Below, piece by piece: positions 15,457-22,969 of a DNA stretch of 28,833 nt. Numbering within the stretch: position 1 is the stretch's first letter; each line of letters opens with the position of its first letter. A model generated the notes under the pieces. That model did no database searches. It was not told where the DNA came from and worked only from the letters and a program-made list of their open reading frames with translations. The stretch lies in contig DBPS01000033.1 of NCBI GenBank assembly GCA_002304935.1, positions 53,513-82,345 on the forward strand, read 5' to 3'. Source of the stretch: Candidatus Humimicrobium oleiphilum (GTDB lineage: Bacteria > Actinomycetota > Humimicrobiia > Humimicrobiales > Humimicrobiaceae). The position numbers and the translations under genes are program-made.

Positions 15457-15555
15457 AAATAATTTAAAAATAATTTTTAAATTATTTAAATATAATAAAT
15501 TATTTAATATATTAATTAATTAATAAAATAAATAAAATTTTATTAAATATTTATT
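15457..15555. other. 99-bp tract of only A and T
   Basis: Not one G or C occurs between 15457 and 15555. The tract fills the centre of the gdhA/CAP-gene divergent spacer and directly abuts the -35 box of the CAP promoter. It could act as an UP element or a nucleoid-protein site. No gene or DnaA box (TTATNCACA) is seen in it. Confidence 0.6.
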
Positions 15556-15582
15556 GACAATTATATATTTAATTATTATTAT
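15554..15582 (+). promoter_or_regulatory. Consensus-like sigma-A promoter of the CAP-domain gene
   Basis: TTGACA at 15554-15559 and TATTAT at 15577-15582 have the ideal 17-bp spacer. A pure A/T tract lies immediately upstream. Transcription would begin near 15590, giving a leader of about 240 nt before the CAP-domain gene. Confidence 0.75.
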
Positions 15583-15639
15583 TAGTATCGTTAAATAATT
15601 AATAGTTTATTTGATAACATATTTAAATAATTTCTTAAT

Positions 15640-15778
15640 AGAGGCTTTGATTTACATTTCATTAATTTGGGCACCTGAAATGTAAGGAGCGAGTGGTGCA
15701 ACCGGCTATTATTTTCCTTTTATAGGACATTATTTTGTTTCTTATAGCCATTTAGCCTCTGAGTTAAATGGCTTTTTT
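15640..15778 (+). promoter_or_regulatory. Riboswitch-like leader with pseudoknot and terminator, class unknown
   Basis: Closing stem P1 pairs AGAGGCT (15640-15646) with AGCCTCT (15754-15760). P2 is a perfect 10-bp stem (15652-15661 with 15676-15685) whose 14-nt loop holds GCACC (15671-15675). That can pair with GGTGC (15695-15699) as a pseudoknot. P3 pairs GGCTAT (15704-15709) with ATAGCC (15744-15749). A terminator hairpin GCCATTTA/TAAATGGC (15747-15754, 15765-15772) with six U follows. It shares bases with P1 and P3, so the folds exclude each other. The purine-rich segment AAGGAGCGA lies between P2 and the pseudoknot strand. No known class core was recognised. Under this model the compact fold would let transcription continue. 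Confidence 0.6.
15747..15778 (+). terminator. Intrinsic terminator in the CAP-gene leader
   Basis: An 8-bp perfect stem GCCATTTA/TAAATGGC with a 10-nt loop is followed by TTTTTT. It stands about 50 nt before the ATG of the CAP-domain gene, so it must be bypassed for expression. Confidence 0.75.
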
Positions 15779-15802
15779 ATTGAGTAAATTTTATTGAGTA
15801 AA
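15775..15802 (+). repeat. Tandem 14-bp repeat TTTTATTGAGTAAA
   Basis: Two exact, adjacent copies (15775-15788, 15789-15802) lie between the leader terminator and the ribosome binding site. The first 13 bases recur inverted at 16511-16523 beyond the gene. Confidence 0.8.
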
Positions 15803-15829
15803 AAATTACACAAAAAAGGTAGGTAAAAA

Positions 15830-16405
15830 ATGAAGGCAAGAACCCAGAATGCAAAAGGTTTGCTAATCCTCGTTTCATTAGCAGCAATATTTACTTTATT
15901 GCTTATTAGTTCTGCTGCTTTTATGTCCCCTAAAGGTATTATCGAGGTACAGGGAAAAACAACTACAAATTCAAACAGTAGTACGGGTTCGGCAATTGTA
16001 AAAGAAGCTGCACTTACAGATTATGAGAATCAGGTAGCAGCTTTAATTAATAATGTCAGAGTTGAAAATGGTCTTGCACCTGTTGCAGCAGACGGCGCTC
16101 TTACAGATGTTGCAATAGCAAGAAGTCAGGACATGATAAACAGAAATTATTTTTCACATTACACTCCTGAAGGAACTAATGTTTTCAATTTTTTAAGAGG
16201 AGCTGGAATAAGTTACAGCTATGCTGGTGAAAATCTTGCACAATGCCAGCCAGCATCAGTAGGTTCACCGGAAGCTTTCCTTAACGCATGGATGAACAGC
16301 CCATCCCACAGAGCCAACATACTGAGAGCACAGTATGGGAAAATAGGAGTTTCAATGGTGGAAGTAGAAGGCAGAAGAGTTGTAACAACAGTTTTTACAA
16401 ATTAA
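15830..16405 (+). CDS. Secreted CAP-domain (SCP/PR-1, YkwD-like) protein
   Basis: This 191-residue protein has an N-terminal signal peptide or anchor (basic MKARTQNAKG, hydrophobic about 11-31) and a short Ser/Thr/Asn-rich linker (about 42-58). One CAP domain occupies about 65-191. CAP motifs are visible: VAALINNVRVENGLAPV, DMINRNYFSHYTPEGTN, YAGENLAQ, and AWMNSPSHRANIL with the cavity His. The YFSHYTP His and the GEN Glu complete the CAP cavity. It acts outside the cytoplasmic membrane; bacterial CAP proteins have no single established biochemical role. The ATG follows AAAGGTAGGT. It is a single-gene unit with its own strong promoter, a structured 240-nt leader and a terminator, so it is likely tightly regulated. 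Confidence 0.92.
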   Translation: MKARTQNAKGLLILVSLAAIFTLLLISSAAFMSPKGIIEVQGKTTTNSNSSTGSAIVKEAALTDYENQVAALINNVRVENGLAPVAADGALTDVAIARSQDMINRNYFSHYTPEGTNVFNFLRGAGISYSYAGENLAQCQPASVGSPEAFLNAWMNSPSHRANILRAQYGKIGVSMVEVEGRRVVTTVFTN

Positions 16406-16516
16406 TTAAATAATTATTTTAACTTTAAAAATAAACAAGTTTCGCAAATAAACATACAAAAAAGAGAAAAAGATGAGAGTATCTAAGAGCAAGTGAATTG
16501 GACGCCTGCCTTACTC

Positions 16517-16554
16517 AATAAAACAGCCTCCCTGCTCGGGGAGGTTGTTTTATT
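16517..16554. terminator. Bidirectional terminator between the CAP gene and mscL
   Basis: A 15-bp stem (16517-16531 with 16540-16554, one G-U pair) extended by one C-G pair has a GC-rich core (GCCTCCC/GGGAGG) and T-rich tails on both strands. It serves the convergent CAP gene and mscL. Between the CAP stop and this hairpin (16406-16516) no gene is seen. Confidence 0.85.
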
Positions 16555-16576
16555 TTAAATAGTTTTTTAAAAGATG

Positions 16577-17065
16577 CTACTTTAAGTCAGCTGTACAATT
16601 AGGACATTTTACAGCTTTTATATTTATCGATGAATAACAATACGGACATTCTTTTAATTCCTCTTGTTTCGGTTCTTCTTTTTTTCTGAATCTGTTCATT
16701 AGTTTTATTATTCCGAAAATGACAAGGCTTATTATAATAAAACTGATTATAGTGTTAATGAATAAACCGTAGTTTAAAGTCACTGCTCCCGCCTCTCCTG
16801 CCGCACTGACAGTATTGTATGGAGGAGGAGTAGAGCCTTGTTTTAAAACAGCAAACAAATTGGCAAAATTTACTTTACCCAGCAATAACCCGATAGGCGG
16901 CATTATTATGTCATTGACCGCAGAATTAATAACAGTTCCGAAAGCAACTCCGATAACTATTCCGATTGCCATATCTATTACATTGCCTCTCATAATAAAT
17001 TCTTTAAATTCTTTGATCAACCCGCCTCTTTTTTTGGATTTTTCATTATTATTTTCTTCTTCCAT
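16577..17065 (-). CDS. mscL: Large-conductance mechanosensitive channel MscL with C-terminal zinc ribbon
   Basis: MscL is a homopentameric channel of the cytoplasmic membrane that opens under membrane tension and protects against osmotic downshock. The first 125 residues are standard: KEFIMRGNVIDMAIGIVIGVAFG (TM1), VNDIIMPPIGLLLG, a periplasmic loop, then a second TM (about 102-122). Instead of the usual helical tail, the protein ends in a four-cysteine zinc ribbon (CPYC at 140-143, CPNC at 154-157), making it 162 residues. The ribbon would lie in the cytoplasm at the pentamer's base. AAAGGG precedes the ATG. The gene lies 53 bp downstream of the metallophosphatase gene, same strand. Confidence 0.95.
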   Translation of the reverse strand: MEEENNNEKSKKRGGLIKEFKEFIMRGNVIDMAIGIVIGVAFGTVINSAVNDIIMPPIGLLLGKVNFANLFAVLKQGSTPPPYNTVSAAGEAGAVTLNYGLFINTIISFIIISLVIFGIIKLMNRFRKKEEPKQEELKECPYCYSSINIKAVKCPNCTADLK

Positions 17066-17118
17066 TTCATTTCCCTTTCATTTTTTTATTAATAAAAAAA
17101 TCGATAATAAAAATCTGT

Positions 17119-18585
17119 TCAGACTTTATAGACAAGCCTGCCCTCTATTTTTCCGTCAAGATTCTGATGATTTCTTAAATATTCAAGTAATACTTCCTGG
17201 GCAGATGTTGTTATTACTTTGGACTTTCCTGATTCAATCAGTTCCTCATTTGAAATATTTAAATAAGCTTTAGAATTGTTCAAATGATAGCTCTGGATAC
17301 AAAGCTTGTAGAATAAATCGTCTTCCACTGCTTTGCCATCGATTTCCAGTAATTCAATGCTTCTTAATCTTTCATTATAAACTGCCTTTACCTTTTTGTT
17401 TGTCTGATAACATTCACCTTCTCCATTGCGGTTCTCTATTCTCATTATATGGTTAAATATTCTTTTTAGCTTGCTGCCAGAAATTAAATGTCTTGTTAAG
17501 GCATCATCATAAGGAAAGCAGGACATAATATCTTTCAGCGTTACAAGCGGTCCCATCTCTTTTATTCTGATAGAACCGGACCCGGCAAGCATTACATCTG
17601 TTTCGCTTATTTCAGCAAATGCATCAGCAATTATATTCCCCAGTTCTGTTTCTTCTTCCCTTGATGGATGAGTTGCTCTTTTTGTAAATTTGCACACAAC
17701 TGTATTATATTTCCTGTCTATGCTCTCCTTAAAAGTATTGATATATTTTTCAAGTTCCCTGTCCGGTTCGGCAATGCTATCATCTATAGGTATCAGCTGC
17801 CATTTCATATCAACAATACTGTTTGTATCATCATCAACCAGAATATCAAATCTGCCAATCTGATCAGTCCCCACTCCTGCCTGTGCTATATATATTCCGT
17901 TAACTTCTTCCGGTTTTTCAAGTATTGTATGGGAATGACCACCAATTATAAGATCTACTCCCCATTGGGGATCCAGCAGCTTGGCAAGCTCAATATCTGA
18001 TTCAAAGCCGATATGTGTCAGTACTATTGTCAGATCTATATCGTCATTTTTATAAGCATTTGAAATAACCCCTATTTCTCTGCTTGCTTCCTCCAGGCTG
18101 ACAAAACTTGAAATCAGTTTGTCCTGTCTCAGAGCATCAATGACTTTTTCAGTTACTACACCTGTAAATAAAATATCAAAACCTGCTTTATTTATAATCA
18201 GGTAAGGTAGCATCAGTCTTTTATTGTATTGGGTAATATATAGATTTGCATTCACAATAGGGAAATTGGCGACTTTTTCCAGAAAAAGCAAATGTGGAAG
18301 CCCGTAATCAAATTCATGGTTTCCCAGGGCAACAACATCCGGCGCAAGGTAATTCATTATTTCCATGGTTGATATTCCTTTATATTCAAAATCAATAAGA
18401 CTGCCCTGGACCATATCCCCGGAAATAACGTAAATCACGTTCTCTTCTTCTTTTCTTACTTTATTTATATAGCCTGAAAGCAGAGACAGGCCTCCCACCA
18501 TTTTGTTCTCCCCTGCTTTTATCTCTGCCAGAAAATCACCATGCATATCATTTGAATGAAGAATTGTGAATTTTTTTGTTTTCAT
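17119..18585 (-). CDS. 5'-nucleotidase/2',3'-cyclic phosphodiesterase-family metallophosphatase, cytoplasmic form
   Basis: This 488-residue two-domain protein belongs to the UshA/YfkN/CpdB superfamily. The N-terminal calcineurin-like metallophosphatase domain shows HSNDMHGD (Asp13, His15), SGDMVQGS (Asp57), LGNHEFDYG (Asn89, His90), THIGFESD (His191) and GGHSHT (His217, His219), so the dinuclear metal site is complete. The C-terminal nucleotide-binding domain follows (TELGNIIADAF, MLAGSGSIR). There is no signal peptide, unlike most UshA proteins, so it likely acts in the cytoplasm on nucleotides. The start is taken as ATG at 18585 with GAAAGAG 6 nt upstream. A TTG at 18600 is in frame but overlaps that site. 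It is divergent from the SDR gene. Confidence 0.88.
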   Translation of the reverse strand: MKTKKFTILHSNDMHGDFLAEIKAGENKMVGGLSLLSGYINKVRKEEENVIYVISGDMVQGSLIDFEYKGISTMEIMNYLAPDVVALGNHEFDYGLPHLLFLEKVANFPIVNANLYITQYNKRLMLPYLIINKAGFDILFTGVVTEKVIDALRQDKLISSFVSLEEASREIGVISNAYKNDDIDLTIVLTHIGFESDIELAKLLDPQWGVDLIIGGHSHTILEKPEEVNGIYIAQAGVGTDQIGRFDILVDDDTNSIVDMKWQLIPIDDSIAEPDRELEKYINTFKESIDRKYNTVVCKFTKRATHPSREEETELGNIIADAFAEISETDVMLAGSGSIRIKEMGPLVTLKDIMSCFPYDDALTRHLISGSKLKRIFNHIMRIENRNGEGECYQTNKKVKAVYNERLRSIELLEIDGKAVEDDLFYKLCIQSYHLNNSKAYLNISNEELIESGKSKVITTSAQEVLLEYLRNHQNLDGKIEGRLVYKV

Positions 18586-18626
18586 TTTAAGCTCTTTCAA
18601 AATAATTTAAAATTTTATGATTTCTT

Positions 18627-18655
18627 TTGAAACAAATCATTTAATTTATTAAAAT
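18627..18655 (+). promoter_or_regulatory. Putative promoter of the SDR gene
   Basis: TTGAAA (18627-18632) and TAAAAT (18650-18655) are 17 bp apart, about 45 bp before the ATG at 18699. The A/T bias of the spacer weakens the call. Confidence 0.35.
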
Positions 18656-18698
18656 TGTAAAAATTATATAAAATTATAACAAATTCATAAAATAAATT

Positions 18699-19682
18699 AT
18701 GGTTGATCTTGTAACCGGTGCTTCTGGGTTTTTAGGGAATGTTCTGGTAAGAGAGTTGCTCAGGAAGAATCATGAAGTCTGTATTTTTCTTAGAAAGACT
18801 TCTGATATAACACCAATAAAAGATCTTCCTGTTACAAAATATTATGGCGATGTCCTTGATAAGGAATCTCTCATCAATGCATTTGACAAAGTAGATGTTG
18901 TATATCATCTGGCTGGCAAAATATCCATAATGCCCGGTGATCGTTTATCTCTCACAAAAGTAAATTACGCAAGCATCATAAATATAATAGAAGCATGTTT
19001 TGAAAAAAAGATAAAAAAACTAGTATATACAAGTACCATCCATGCTTTAAAAGAACCTCCGTCAGGAATAATAATTGACGAGTCTGCCCCTTACTGTTCG
19101 AATAATCCCAGAGGCTGTTATGACAGCGCAAAAGCTAATGCAAGTATTGAAGTTCTTAAAGCCGTAAAAGAAGGTCTTGATGCTGTGATATTGAATCCTA
19201 CCGGTGTTATCGGACCATATGATTTTCCTGTATCCCCTCTTACCCAGACATTCATCGATTATGCAAAAGGAAAATTAAAACTTATGGTCGAAGGTGCATT
19301 TGATTTCGTTGATGTAAGAGATGTTGCATTAGGTCATATATATGCTTCTGAAAAAGGACGCACAGGAGAAAGTTATATTCTTTCAGGACAGCGTGTTAGA
19401 ATTTCCGAACTTATGAAAATACTTGAGGATATTACCAAAATAAAGGCTCCTGATCATTATCTCCCGATAAAAGTGGCAAAAGCCATAGGGACTATCATGC
19501 CCTTATATTACTGGCTGACAAGAAAAAAACCTTGTTTCACAAGATATTCTGTTGAAACTCTTGTAAGCAACTCTTTTATCTCTCATGATAAAGCGGCAAA
19601 AGAACTGGGTTATAATCCAAGGCCTATTAAGCAATGCATTAAAGATACAATCGATTGGCTGAAAGAAACCGGACTTGTCTGA
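18699..19682 (+). CDS. Extended SDR: NAD(P)-dependent epimerase/dehydratase, dihydroflavonol-reductase-like
   Basis: This 327-residue extended short-chain dehydrogenase starts directly with the Rossmann motif TGASGFLG (residues 6-13). It continues with YHLAGKIS (about 69-76), the active-site serine region VYTSTIHAL (Ser112) and the catalytic pair YDSAK (Tyr141, Lys145). LNPTGVIGPYDFP and VDVRDVALGHI follow, typical of the dihydroflavonol-4-reductase-like and 3-beta-hydroxysteroid dehydrogenase-like group. It would reduce a ketone or epimerise a nucleotide sugar with NAD(P)H in the cytoplasm; the substrate is not evident. No ribosome binding site is seen before the ATG. It is a single plus-strand gene between minus-strand neighbours, and no clear terminator follows it. 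Confidence 0.88.
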   Translation: MVDLVTGASGFLGNVLVRELLRKNHEVCIFLRKTSDITPIKDLPVTKYYGDVLDKESLINAFDKVDVVYHLAGKISIMPGDRLSLTKVNYASIINIIEACFEKKIKKLVYTSTIHALKEPPSGIIIDESAPYCSNNPRGCYDSAKANASIEVLKAVKEGLDAVILNPTGVIGPYDFPVSPLTQTFIDYAKGKLKLMVEGAFDFVDVRDVALGHIYASEKGRTGESYILSGQRVRISELMKILEDITKIKAPDHYLPIKVAKAIGTIMPLYYWLTRKKPCFTRYSVETLVSNSFISHDKAAKELGYNPRPIKQCIKDTIDWLKETGLV

Positions 19683-19774
19683 GCATATAAATCAATATAT
19701 CAGCATATAACTGCTTTTTATACCCTTTTATTTAATTGCTTTTAATGATATTTCCCAGTTTATTTAATTTATCT

Positions 19775-20497
19775 CTATTCCAGTGTGAATAAGACAGTTA
19801 CTGTTATCATTACTTCTTTTTCAATCGTTCCCGTGTCATATGTACCATAATCAGAAACCTCTGTGGAATTAACCGGAAGAACCTGGACCACGCCCATGTT
19901 GGCAGTCTTAATCGTACCTATTTTTTTATCTGTTCCTTCCGCAATTTTCTGAGCTCTTGCTTTTGCATCTTTTACTGCATCAGCCAGGAGGTTAATCCTT
20001 AATTCAGGCAGGTTGGATATAAAATACTGCAAACTGTTTATAGAAAATATTACACCCTCATCTACAAGTTTCTGGATATTCTTTGAAAGGTCTGTAAGCT
20101 TTTGCACCTCATTTGATTGTATTTCAACATACTGCCTTAATATATATTCTTTTGCAGCATTAGGATCATACATAAAAGGTGCGTCCATATATACCGGAGA
20201 AATACTAATGGAATTTTCATCAAATCCTGCTTCTTTAAAAAATTGTTTGACTATATCTTCATCCGTCTTCATCTGGGAATACCCGGATTTCAAGTCATCT
20301 GAAGGTATGTTCCTGGAAAAAGAGGCACTGAATTTGGCAATATCTGATGTTACCTGCTGTTTTACAGAACCGGTAACCCACATTGTATTTTCCTGTGGCC
20401 TCGTTTTGTAAAAGAACATGGAAAAAATCAATATCCCTATTATGAAACATACACCGACAATTATTCCGAAGTATATTATTTTATTATTTCTCTCCAT
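19775..20497 (-). CDS. SIMPL-domain (DUF541) protein, membrane-anchored
   Basis: This 240-residue protein has one N-terminal membrane segment (about 8-29) and a SIMPL/DUF541 domain exported across the membrane (about 38-240). Supporting segments are MWVTGSVKQQVTSDIAKFSASF near the start of the domain, QMKTDEDIVKQFFKEAGFDENSISISPVYMD, and the helix LLADAVKDAKARAQKIAEG (about 170-188), which is highly typical of the family. SIMPL proteins are periplasmic or extracellular in bacteria and have no settled biochemical function. AAGAGGT precedes the ATG. It lies 165 bp downstream of mntP on the same strand. Nothing besides a 14-bp palindrome (20627-20640) is seen between them. Confidence 0.9.
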   Translation of the reverse strand: MERNNKIIYFGIIVGVCFIIGILIFSMFFYKTRPQENTMWVTGSVKQQVTSDIAKFSASFSRNIPSDDLKSGYSQMKTDEDIVKQFFKEAGFDENSISISPVYMDAPFMYDPNAAKEYILRQYVEIQSNEVQKLTDLSKNIQKLVDEGVIFSINSLQYFISNLPELRINLLADAVKDAKARAQKIAEGTDKKIGTIKTANMGVVQVLPVNSTEVSDYGTYDTGTIEKEVMITVTVLFTLE

Positions 20498-20662
20498 TTT
20501 TACCTCTTGCTGCTAAAAATTTTGTTTATAATCTATTATTTATAATTTCTTTTAAATCAATTTGTAATTAATTGTATTCTATCATCAGGGTTTTATTTTT
20601 GCCATAATCTCCAGATTAAAATATAGTTCTTTATAAAGAATATGGAAGTATTTTAAAAGTTT

Positions 20663-21244
20663 TTAAAAGAAATATAAGCTAATACCAAATAAATGTTCAA
20701 CTAAAATTTTTATACCTATCAGGATAAGGATTGCACCGCCGATTATTTCTATCCTGCAACTGAAAAAACTTCCTGCTTTATTGCCCAGATAGAATCCGGC
20801 AAAAGAGAAAATAAAAGCAAATGCTCCTATGGCAAGAATTGAGAGAAGCAGAGAAACATCCATTATGCCAAAGCTTATTCCGACAGCAAGAGCATCGATA
20901 CTTGTTGCAACTGACAATATAAGAAGAGTCTTATTGTTTATTATGTTTTTCTCTTTATTTTCTTTTTCTTTACCTTTGGCGCCTTCATATATCATTTTTA
21001 TCCCTATAACAGCAAGCAGCACAAATGCAATCCAGTGATCAAAACTGGAAATTAAATTTTTAAATCCATATCCGGCCGCATAGCCTATCAGAGGCATGAC
21101 CATCTGAAACAGGCTAAAAAAAACTGCAATTTTAAATGCATATTTTAATCTTATTTTTTTATCCCTGCAGCCAACACCACCTGCAATTGCAACAGCCAGA
21201 CAGTCCATTGCAAGGCTTATTGCGATAAAAATAATCTGAATCAT
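20663..21244 (-). CDS. mntP: Manganese efflux pump MntP
   Basis: MntP exports Mn(II) across the cytoplasmic membrane. The protein is 193 residues with six predicted membrane helices, as is normal. The two pseudo-repeat metal-binding helices are clear: ISLAMDCLAVAIAGGV (Asp13) and SVATSIDALAVGISFG (about 112-127). The lysine/glutamate-rich loop between repeats (EGAKGKEKENKEKN) is also typical. No yybP-ykoY Mn riboswitch core is visible in the 204-bp spacer upstream. A candidate promoter is listed separately. GGGA stands before the ATG. It is divergent from the steroid-reductase-like gene. Confidence 0.93.
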   Translation of the reverse strand: MIQIIFIAISLAMDCLAVAIAGGVGCRDKKIRLKYAFKIAVFFSLFQMVMPLIGYAAGYGFKNLISSFDHWIAFVLLAVIGIKMIYEGAKGKEKENKEKNIINNKTLLILSVATSIDALAVGISFGIMDVSLLLSILAIGAFAFIFSFAGFYLGNKAGSFFSCRIEIIGGAILILIGIKILVEHLFGISLYFF

Positions 21245-21290
21245 ATAATTATTCCCATTAAAATCTGTAAATATTTTTTAAATAAAAATT

Positions 21291-21319
21291 AAGATAAGTA
21301 AGTTTATAATATATTGCAA
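21291..21319 (-). promoter_or_regulatory. Putative promoter of mntP
   Basis: On the minus strand TTGCAA (21319-21314) and TATCTT (21296-21291) are 17 bp apart, about 47 bp before the mntP ATG. Confidence 0.4.
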
Positions 21320-21374
21320 TTCAGGATTATTTTAAAATTATTTTTTTTAGTCTTTTATTTTTTTTATTAAATAT

Positions 21375-21383
21375 TGTTATAAT
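21375..21383 (+). promoter_or_regulatory. Extended -10 promoter element before the steroid-reductase-like gene
   Basis: TGTTATAAT matches the extended -10 pattern TGnTATAAT. No good -35 box is seen. Transcription would start about 59 bp before the ATG at 21449. Confidence 0.4.
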
Positions 21384-21448
21384 GTTAAAGTTACACGGTT
21401 AATTAATATTTGTGTTTAATAAAAAGCTTTTTTTAAATTATAGAATAA

Positions 21449-22210
21449 ATGAGTGAAAACTTTATATTCAATATCCTCTTAATGGCTGTCTTTGCTACTT
21501 CATTTTTTATATTTATAGGTCTGTTTTTTATTTCTGCACCTTATGGAAAATTTTTCAGAAAAGGATGGGGGATAACATTAAAATCGAAGATAGGCTGGAT
21601 TTTAATGGAGTTCCCTTCTTTTGCAACAATGGTCTTTCTTTTTCTTGGAGGTAATAAAAAAACAAGCCCTGTCGCTTTGATTTTTCTGGTTATATGGTCA
21701 GTACATTATTTCCACAGATCCGTGATTTATCCCTGCAGAATGAGCAGCAGAAATAAAAAATTTCCATTTTTAATATTGATCTTTGCGCTTATATTTAATT
21801 TTATAAACAGTTATTTAAATGGCAGATATTTATTTTATTTTTCCGAAGAATATCCTCTTTCCTGGATTTCTGGTGCCAGATTTATAACCGGCTTGATTAT
21901 ATTTATTATCGGTATGATAATAAATATACAATCAGATTATATACTTCTTGGACTTAGAAAACCTGGTGAACAAGAGTATAAAATACCAGATAAAGGACTT
22001 TTCAGGCTGATATCAAGCCCAAACTATCTGGGGGAAATGCTGGAATGGATAGGCTGGGCCGTACTTACCTGGTCTTTGCCAGGTCTGGCATTTGCAGTCT
22101 TTACAATATCAAATCTTTTACCCAGGGCTTATAAAAATCATAGATGGTACAAAAAACAATTTCCTGATTATCCGGAAAAAAGAAAAGCCATTATACCTTA
22201 TATTTTCTAA
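21449..22210 (+). CDS. Steroid 5-alpha-reductase-like (DUF1295/SRD5A-type) membrane protein
   Basis: This 253-residue polytopic membrane protein has about six hydrophobic segments. Its C-terminal third carries the 3-oxo-5-alpha-steroid 4-dehydrogenase signature: DYILLGLRKPG, YKIPDKGLFRLISSPNYLGEMLEW (about 178-201), then SNLLPRAYKNHRWYKKQFPDYP. This region binds NADPH in the eukaryotic enzymes. HYFHRSVIYPCR (about 86-97) matches the conserved early motif of SRD5A proteins. It probably reduces a C=C bond of an isoprenoid, lipid or sterol-like substrate in the membrane; bacterial substrates are mostly unknown. A related isoprenylcysteine methyltransferase-like activity is less likely. No ribosome binding site is evident. 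Confidence 0.82.
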   Translation: MSENFIFNILLMAVFATSFFIFIGLFFISAPYGKFFRKGWGITLKSKIGWILMEFPSFATMVFLFLGGNKKTSPVALIFLVIWSVHYFHRSVIYPCRMSSRNKKFPFLILIFALIFNFINSYLNGRYLFYFSEEYPLSWISGARFITGLIIFIIGMIINIQSDYILLGLRKPGEQEYKIPDKGLFRLISSPNYLGEMLEWIGWAVLTWSLPGLAFAVFTISNLLPRAYKNHRWYKKQFPDYPEKRKAIIPYIF

Positions 22211-22219
22211 TATAATCTA

Positions 22220-22249
22220 AGCTTGTTTTAAGTTTAACAAATACAAGCT
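22220..22249. terminator. Weak hairpin after the steroid-reductase-like gene
   Basis: AGCTTGT (22220-22226) pairs with ACAAGCT (22243-22249) across a 16-nt loop, followed by a short T-rich stretch. It is a possible terminator just before the AIM24-family gene. Confidence 0.35.
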
Positions 22250-22289
22250 ATACTTTTATTTACAGAAAATATTATAAAAAGGAGAACTG

Positions 22290-22967
22290 ATGGAAGTAAA
22301 AATAATGTATGCACCTTCATATAGTATGGCAAATGTTAAACTTTCTCCAGGTGAGAATATACAAGTCGAATCAGGCTCGATGGTTAGTATGAGCTCTGGC
22401 ATCAATATCGAAACCAGGGCTGCAGGTGGCTTTATGAAAGCTCTGGGAAGATCATTTTTCGGAGGAGAATCTTTCTTTATGAATACTTTCACTGCTCCTT
22501 CTGAAGGCGGCGAAATAAATCTTGCACCTGCATTACCGGGTGATATGTTTGTTATGGATATTGCTGATGAAACGATGCTGATACAATCAGGTTCTTATTG
22601 CGCTTCTTCATCCGGTATAAATATTGATACCAAATGGGGCGGTGCAAAATCTTTCTTTGCATCTGAAGGCCTGATACTGCTAAAAGCTACAGGTCAGGGA
22701 AAAGTTATATTATCGAGTTATGGAGCCATTCATGAAATTGTGCTTGGTGTAAATGAAAAATATATTGTAGATACCGGCCATTTTGTAGCTTTTGAAGAAA
22801 AACTTGGTTTTCAGGTTAAAAAAATCGGCGGTTTGAAATCGACATTACTTAGCGGTGAGGGGCTGGTAGTAGAACTTACCGGTCCGGGAAAAGCTTTGTT
22901 ACAGTCAAGATCTGTAGATGCCTTTCTTGGCTGGCTGATACCAAAATTACCAAAAAATAATAGTTAA
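22290..22967 (+). CDS. AIM24/TIGR00266-family protein
   Basis: This 225-residue soluble beta-rich protein belongs to the AIM24 (TIGR00266) family. Characteristic segments are KLSPGENIQVESGSMVSMSS (about 18-37), ARAAGGFMKALGR-like glycine motifs at about 44-55, GGESFFMNTFTAP, and the repeat of the same fold at QSGSYCASSSGINIDTKWGG (about 99-118). The C-terminal part has GLVVELTGPGKALLQSRS. The molecular function is not established; the yeast namesake affects mitochondrial membrane organisation. It has a clear AAGGAG before the ATG. The next gene starts only 2 nt after its stop, so the two are translationally coupled. Confidence 0.9.
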   Translation: MEVKIMYAPSYSMANVKLSPGENIQVESGSMVSMSSGINIETRAAGGFMKALGRSFFGGESFFMNTFTAPSEGGEINLAPALPGDMFVMDIADETMLIQSGSYCASSSGINIDTKWGGAKSFFASEGLILLKATGQGKVILSSYGAIHEIVLGVNEKYIVDTGHFVAFEEKLGFQVKKIGGLKSTLLSGEGLVVELTGPGKALLQSRSVDAFLGWLIPKLPKNNS

Positions 22968-22969
22968 TT

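Noticed and set aside
15655..15710. GEMM-I (c-di-GMP) riboswitch in the CAP leader
   Set aside because: GGGCA...GGTGCAACCGGCTA is loosely reminiscent, but the GACGCAAAGC core and the tetraloop-receptor second helix are missing. It also lacks the ydaO core motifs.
16815..17273. 152-codon plus-strand frame across mscL and the metallophosphatase end
   Set aside because: It lies opposite two clear families, is low-complexity hydrophobic, and has no start signal.
18586..18600. Metallophosphatase start at TTG 18600
   Set aside because: That TTG overlaps the GAAAGAG site serving ATG 18585, and the extra five residues precede the first strand of the domain.
20627..20640. 14-bp perfect palindrome TTCTTTATAAAGAA downstream of mntP
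   Set aside because: It has no loop or U-run to act as terminator, and short A/T palindromes are common in such DNA.
21245..21448. Mn-sensing yybP-ykoY riboswitch upstream of mntP
   Set aside because: The spacer is nearly all A/T and lacks the GC-rich loop motifs of that class.
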